NCBI GenBank assembly: GCA_947247005.1
Contig: OX365947.1
Span: 34,118,760-34,182,759, forward strand
DNA length: 64,000 nt
Direction of reading: 5' to 3'
Source of the DNA: Spisula solida
Taxonomy: Eukaryota; Mollusca; Bivalvia; Venerida; Mactridae
Below the pieces are notes generated by a model, which was not told the origin of the DNA, made no database searches, and saw only the letters and a program-made list of their open reading frames with translations. Positions 59,683 to 64,000 of this stretch are shown here, one piece after another. How positions within the stretch are numbered: the first letter of the stretch is position 1; each line of letters starts with the position of its first letter. A program made the position numbers and the translations under genes.

Positions 59683-61737
59683 CCACGATTTTTAAATATT
59701 TAATGAACATTTTCTGTCCAAAATATTCATAAAAGCTAAGTGACGTGTCTGTCTGCGAGGCAAATAAGTAGTCAAACTTATCAGAGATAATCTAGCAATT
59801 AATTGTTGATCGTCCAAGAGGAGAAAGTATTCGGGTTCCCGACCCTAAACCTTACGTTACAAACTTTATGATTTTGGTACGGGAACCAAACTATAGGAGA
59901 AACAAGTACATGTAAAAACAACAAAACAACGTAAAACATAATATCAGGGTCACTTTTACGGACCACGGTCCTTTATGGACTAAATGTATACAATGCACTC
60001 AAGATTCTCTTTGAATTTAAAAATAGTCATATTTTACCCGCACTGTTCTTTGAAATACAGCGATTCACGCACGCGCAGTCACTTTTTTCTTGTAAATCTA
60101 AGTCGAATATGCCAACTGCAACACTTTTTGTCAAGTCATGGGTAGGAACATTCGAAATCTGAATTACAAATAAGAGCAGTTAGAATACACGTTTAGTCAC
60201 ACCAGTAATATTTCTGACGAACAAGGGGAGTATTTTGCATTAAATTCTAGCCAAAGTAGTTTGACTTACTAGACATGGTCGGTGATTTGTAGGTGTCTAT
60301 CCGAACTCTAAAAAGGTCGAAATTTTGCATTTATATCAAGAAAGAGTTATCTACCGTAGACATTATTTTTTTATTATGGCAGCCTTGTGTGAAGTTCATA
60401 TATACTACTTATGCATCAAAATATTAATGTTTCTTGCTAACGAGAGGTTGTTGTTGATGGGAGGGACGCTCTGAAGAGCTTGCACTGTGTTTTCAGCAAG
60501 GTATGACGCTAATGTATGGAAGTACATGAATATATTTCCACATTCATAGTTCTAAGATGAAATGATGTTCTGCAGATATTGTCGTTGTTGCTGCTTGTTA
60601 ACTCACAGAAACACTTCAACGTGTGACAACGTAAAAGAATGTTGGCAAACATGCTGGTGTACATCGTTATCGTTAACGGGGGTCAAGAATACGCTGAAAT
60701 ACGCTGACGTTGCAGATACCGGTGTACCGGATAAAATGTGTAGATCTACCCGACCGTTGTAATACACACTTACGATTGGATAAAGTTAGACTAATGTAAC
60801 ATGCATAACGTTATAAATGCTGTATAGAGATAATGCTGTATAGAGATACACTGAACATACGCTGTGGCTGCTTTACCACGTTACTAAACAGGGTTCACAC
60901 TACGACGTTTCGGGACCGATGATTATCGACGTTTGTCACAATAATACATGTATATAATAATATAACCAGTACTTTGTTGTCTTATCCATGATACATAAAG
61001 TCGTGAGCAAAATGTCGACCCCATCGCAACACTAATAAAGTTATATTAAGAATGGAAAAGTGGAACGGAAAACGATTTTGGTCGTCTTGTTATTCACAAA
61101 GTGCGTATAAAGGACAATTAAGAACGATTTTAACGCCGTCAGCGCTTTAACGTTAACGTTGCGTACTTTTACCCCGACTGGATAACGTAGATTGAAAATA
61201 GCGCAAAAACGGACTCGAGAACCCCGTTTTTATTTCACTTAATCAAATAAGATACTTTGAATGATATCATACGAACATTTAAAAATAACTGACAGTCCCG
61301 TTTTCTTGCTATGTGCGTATGAATGAAAGAAATGTCACGACATTGACGCCGTCACTACTCAGCGTGCGTCGCAGTAATATAAACGTTACGTACATCATAT
61401 TCAATATTCCTTTCTATAAATATTCCCCCTAATATGACACAGCATACATTCGGTCGGTCTATAGCACTCAAAATGGACTAAGTGTAGTGTCATTGTTGCT
61501 AAAGTCACAGTTAATGAAACTATAATGGACTTTTGAACTGTATATCGGTTTGTATTGAGTTTGAATGTCGAGTTTGAATGTCGAATTAAATATGTTTGTA
61601 ATGTACGTTTCATTTCAACAGTGTTAACTTACCAATTTGATGAAACTGTATCATTGTTTTTTCTCAATGTCAAGAAGTCTGAAAAACAAAGATTGAATCA
61701 GTAATAAACATGCAATATTTGTATGAATACAAACACA
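59683..61737. repeat. Macrosatellite unit 4, truncated (segment S only)
   Basis: Segment S ends at ACAAACACA (61737), exactly where the satellite begins in the other units, and continues into unrelated flank. I noticed four substitutions or small changes against unit 3 (near 59735, 61294, 61461 and 61605), so it is slightly more diverged than units 1-3 are from each other. It may be the ancestral edge of the array. Confidence 0.93.
61633..61678 (-). other. Exon-like segment in macrosatellite S (decayed)
   Basis: On the minus strand TTTGTTTTTCAG precedes and GTAAGT follows a 46-nt segment. It is related to 62861-62907, with conserved splice signals but a 1-nt length difference, and neither joint frame is open across both. 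The same segment occurs in the three other S copies. It could be an exon of a non-coding or dead gene. Confidence 0.35.
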
Positions 61738-62345
61738 TGTGCTAGTCGGTTGAATTATGCATACATAGAAGGCAGTCCAAAAGACAGCTTTAATCCCCAG
61801 CTGCGTTAATGAATAGTAAACTGTGACATTGATCAGATGTAACTTGCTTGGTTGCAACTTGGTTCTGCAGGTTGACCCTTTGTCTCACATTCGTTATCAG
61901 TTTCGTACCATGGGGACCAGACATTAAAAATTATAGAGTGGACAGGAATTGTAACGCTCAAACTATTGACTTTGAATTGTGACCTCGAGTCTATGTACAT
62001 GGTAGAAACATGGGTTATTTCCAATCGCATTCATTACACATTTGCTATTATATGCTGCAATAAATTTTATGGAAATCGGTCAAGACGTTAAAAAGTTATT
62101 AACCAGACACAAAATGTAAGGTTCAAACTTTGACATTGAACTGTGACCATGACCTTGATCCATCACAATTGGAACGTGGGTTCTGCATGTGGTCTTAATT
62201 AGTTACACATTTCATTTGCTGAAAGTTTCATTAAATTCGGCGCAGGCGTTAAAAATATAACGCGGACTTGATTTTGTTAAGGACGTACGGACGGACGCAC
62301 GGACGGACAATGACCATTCTTATAATCCCCTCCCACTTCGTGACG
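61738..62345. repeat. Dispersed tandem repeat ending in GGACGGAC tail
   Basis: Two diverged ~175-bp copies share TGACTTTGAATTGTGACC/TGACATTGAACTGTGACC, TTACACATTT and a GGAAATCGGTCAAGACGTTA-like block. They end in ACGGACGGACGCACGGACGG near 62290. The style is that of abundant SINE-like repeats in mollusc genomes (inference). No ORF is supported. Confidence 0.55.
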
Positions 62346-62769
62346 ATATATTGCGTTTATTTAATTACCAGAGCTATTACTGTTACTGTATTGTGACTTG
62401 TTGGTGGTGATGCCCGATTATTGATGGTACTATTAATTATGGTGTTGACATTGAAGTACTGCATGTAGCTGTATTGTTTCTGAAGTTACCATTAATTGAA
62501 CTACGATGTGGAATTGAAGCCGAAACTGCTAACTATGGTTGTTGGGGATATACTGCTGAATGTGACATGATATGGTATGCACATATGTTGTCGCTGCTGT
62601 TGCGTTTCAGATGAATCCACATCTGACGCTGTATGGAGTATTGACGTTTTGAATCCACTTTGAGATGTCGTGGTTGTAGATAATGTGTTTGTTGACCTAG
62701 TGTGTTTAATGTGATTGCTCAGTGTACCAATGGTCTATAAACTTAAGCAGTTTGCTTGTTGATGTTAAA
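62346..62769. other. Non-coding spacer
   Basis: TG-rich unique-looking sequence; no ORF, repeat or RNA gene recognised. Confidence 0.45.
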
Positions 62770-62960
62770 CCAGAGGGTATTTTATAATGGGTTGCAATGT
62801 GTTTAAATGTCGGATTAGAGACTTTAGTCACTTATGTTTCATTCAACAGTGCTGACTTACCACTTTGATGAAGCTGCAGGTGTCATTTTTTCTCAAAGTC
62901 AGGAAACCTGAAAACGAAGATGAAATCAGTATCAAACTTACATAATTGGTATAAATATAT
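62770..62960 (-). repeat. Old paralogue of the end of segment S, with intact exon-like core
   Basis: Aligns loosely with the last ~140 bp of segment S (61600-61737). The core 62861-62907 (47 nt, minus strand) is bounded by TTTTCAG and GTAAGT and stays open in one frame as FLTLRKNDTCSFIKV. Upstream and downstream partner exons were not found. Confidence 0.4.
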
Positions 62961-63326
62961 TAATTATGTGTTTAATACATAAATTATGTGCAAATCGGAC
63001 AGGTTAAATTATACATAAAAGAAAAGACCCAACAGAAACAAGACTGCGTTCAATAAACGCTTATGCCCCCATGGAAGCCTTGTCCATAAAAAGCTAAGTA
63101 AATCAGGGGCCACAATTCTGTAAAATATGTTGGATAGTGTTACATGGCTTTGACAATGCAAGGGGATTATACTATTAACAAGTAAAATTGCCTGGTTTGA
63201 AAGCAATGCATTGATGGACTCGATGTAAGAAGAAACGATCAATTTGTGTTAATAAGCCTAATTCCAAAATTAGGTCAATGTGAAGGTCAAAATGAGGTCA
63301 GGTTCAATAGGTGTGTGCAGAGTAAT
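62961..63326. repeat. Diverged copy of the 172-bp tandem repeat
   Basis: CCAAAATTAGGTCAATGTGA, then AGGTCAAAATGAGGTCAGG and GTGTGTGCAGAGT match the repeat at 63.7-64.0 kb. It is interrupted on its right by the retrotransposon tail. The 77-codon minus ORF at 63009-63242 lies here and is not supported. Confidence 0.55.
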
Positions 63327-63707
63327 AATAATAATAATAATAACTTTATTTACAGTTGATAAAACAATTAAGCCTTGGGTTTATCTCCCATCTAACAAAA
63401 CAAGCATAAATACATACAAACATACAAAAGCATCAATGCAATGGCTGACAAACCACAAAAAAGTAAATACCAACATTTAAAATAGTGTGTTAAAATATAG
63501 AAATTCGCGTGATATAATAGATAAATAGCAATAACCCGAGTGTTGTTAATTTTTCATTGATACATTTGCGGATAAGTATGGTTTTAAAATAGATTTAAAT
63601 ATTTTCTCTGATAATTTAAAATGCATACTTTATACCATTATTTGAATACGGGGATGTTTTATGGCACTCACCTTTGATGAAATGTTTAAACAAAATAATC
63701 AACATTC
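63327..63707 (-). mobile_element. Truncated non-LTR retrotransposon 3' end (or SINE)
   Basis: On the minus strand the segment ends with CAACTGTAAATAAAGTTATT followed by (ATT)n, a typical 3' end of non-LTR elements with a microsatellite tail. It lies inside the 172-bp repeat, between GTGTGCAGAGT and the resumed GTGTTCAAATAC. CAGAGT and CAGATA at the two edges could be a target duplication. No reverse transcriptase frame is present, so it is 5'-truncated or non-autonomous. Confidence 0.6.
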
Positions 63708-64000
63708 AGATAGCGTGTTCAAATACAACATCCATGCAAGTATGGAAGCTTTGCAGCAAGCCATACTAATGCTAGACGAAACGGACACTCTGGGTTAACC
63801 AAGAATTTGCCCTTCAATAATGCTAAGTCCAAAATAAGGTCAATATGAAGGTCAAAATGAGGTCAGACGATATATGTGTGCGCAAAGTGTTCAAATACAA
63901 CATCCATGCAAGTGTGAAAATTTATAGCAAGCCGTAATAATGCTAGATGAAACGGTCAGTTTCGGTTTACCAAGATTTTGGCCTTTCAATAAGTCTAAGT
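63708..64000. repeat. 172-bp tandem repeat, runs off the right edge
   Basis: GTGTTCAAATACAACATCCA occurs at 63715 and again at 63887, 172 bp apart, followed by matching CATGCAAGT, CAAGCC and GAAACGG blocks. The AGGTCAATATGAAGGTCAAA block links it to the copy near 63.27 kb. Confidence 0.8.

Overview
This window looks like repeat-rich nuclear DNA of an invertebrate animal, most likely a mollusc or another lophotrochozoan. The sequence shows AT-rich DNA, GT-AG introns, a secreted mucin-type gene with F5/8C (discoidin) and ShK-type cysteine modules, an envelope-bearing Ty3/gypsy element, and many tandem arrays and small inverted-repeat transposons. The taxon call is inference from gene content and repeat style; no species marker is visible.

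Layout. 1-6776: the 3' part of a Ty3/gypsy (errantivirus-like) retrotransposon with an intact pol frame entering from the left edge, an env-like ORF, a polypurine tract and a candidate 3' LTR. 7194-8117: a TA-flanked inverted-repeat transposon. 8277-8324: a tRNA-derived SINE-like fragment. 8600-10070: a 25-bp satellite. 10463-26162, minus strand: one large gene that I assembled from seven exons whose reading phases all agree. It gives a 2391-residue model: short N-terminus, one complete F5/8C domain, Thr/Ser-rich linkers, seven ShK-like six-cysteine modules, and about 230 tandem hexapeptides in the last exon. Its introns hold a 56-bp minisatellite copied from one of its own splice acceptors, three small inverted-repeat elements and a dispersed repeat family.

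26.2-41 kb is mostly non-coding. It holds a near-perfect 140-bp palindrome (27.7 kb), a 50-bp satellite with a 250-bp higher-order pattern (31.4-32.6 kb), one orphan plus-strand exon-like ORF with two membrane segments (33.24-33.63 kb), and an expanded copy of the dispersed repeat (34.0-34.65 kb). 41.0-45.6 kb is a satellite of 43-50 bp units. 45597-61737 is a macrosatellite of three full 4.5-4.9 kb units plus a truncated fourth. The units are almost identical, and their length differences come almost entirely from an internal 45-bp array. The right edge (61.7-64 kb) carries older repeats and a truncated non-LTR retrotransposon tail inserted into a 172-bp tandem repeat.

The most notable features are the F5/8C-ShK-mucin gene, the amplification of its splice acceptor into a minisatellite, and the young macrosatellite. 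Nothing resembles a prokaryotic operon, CRISPR array or biosynthetic cluster.
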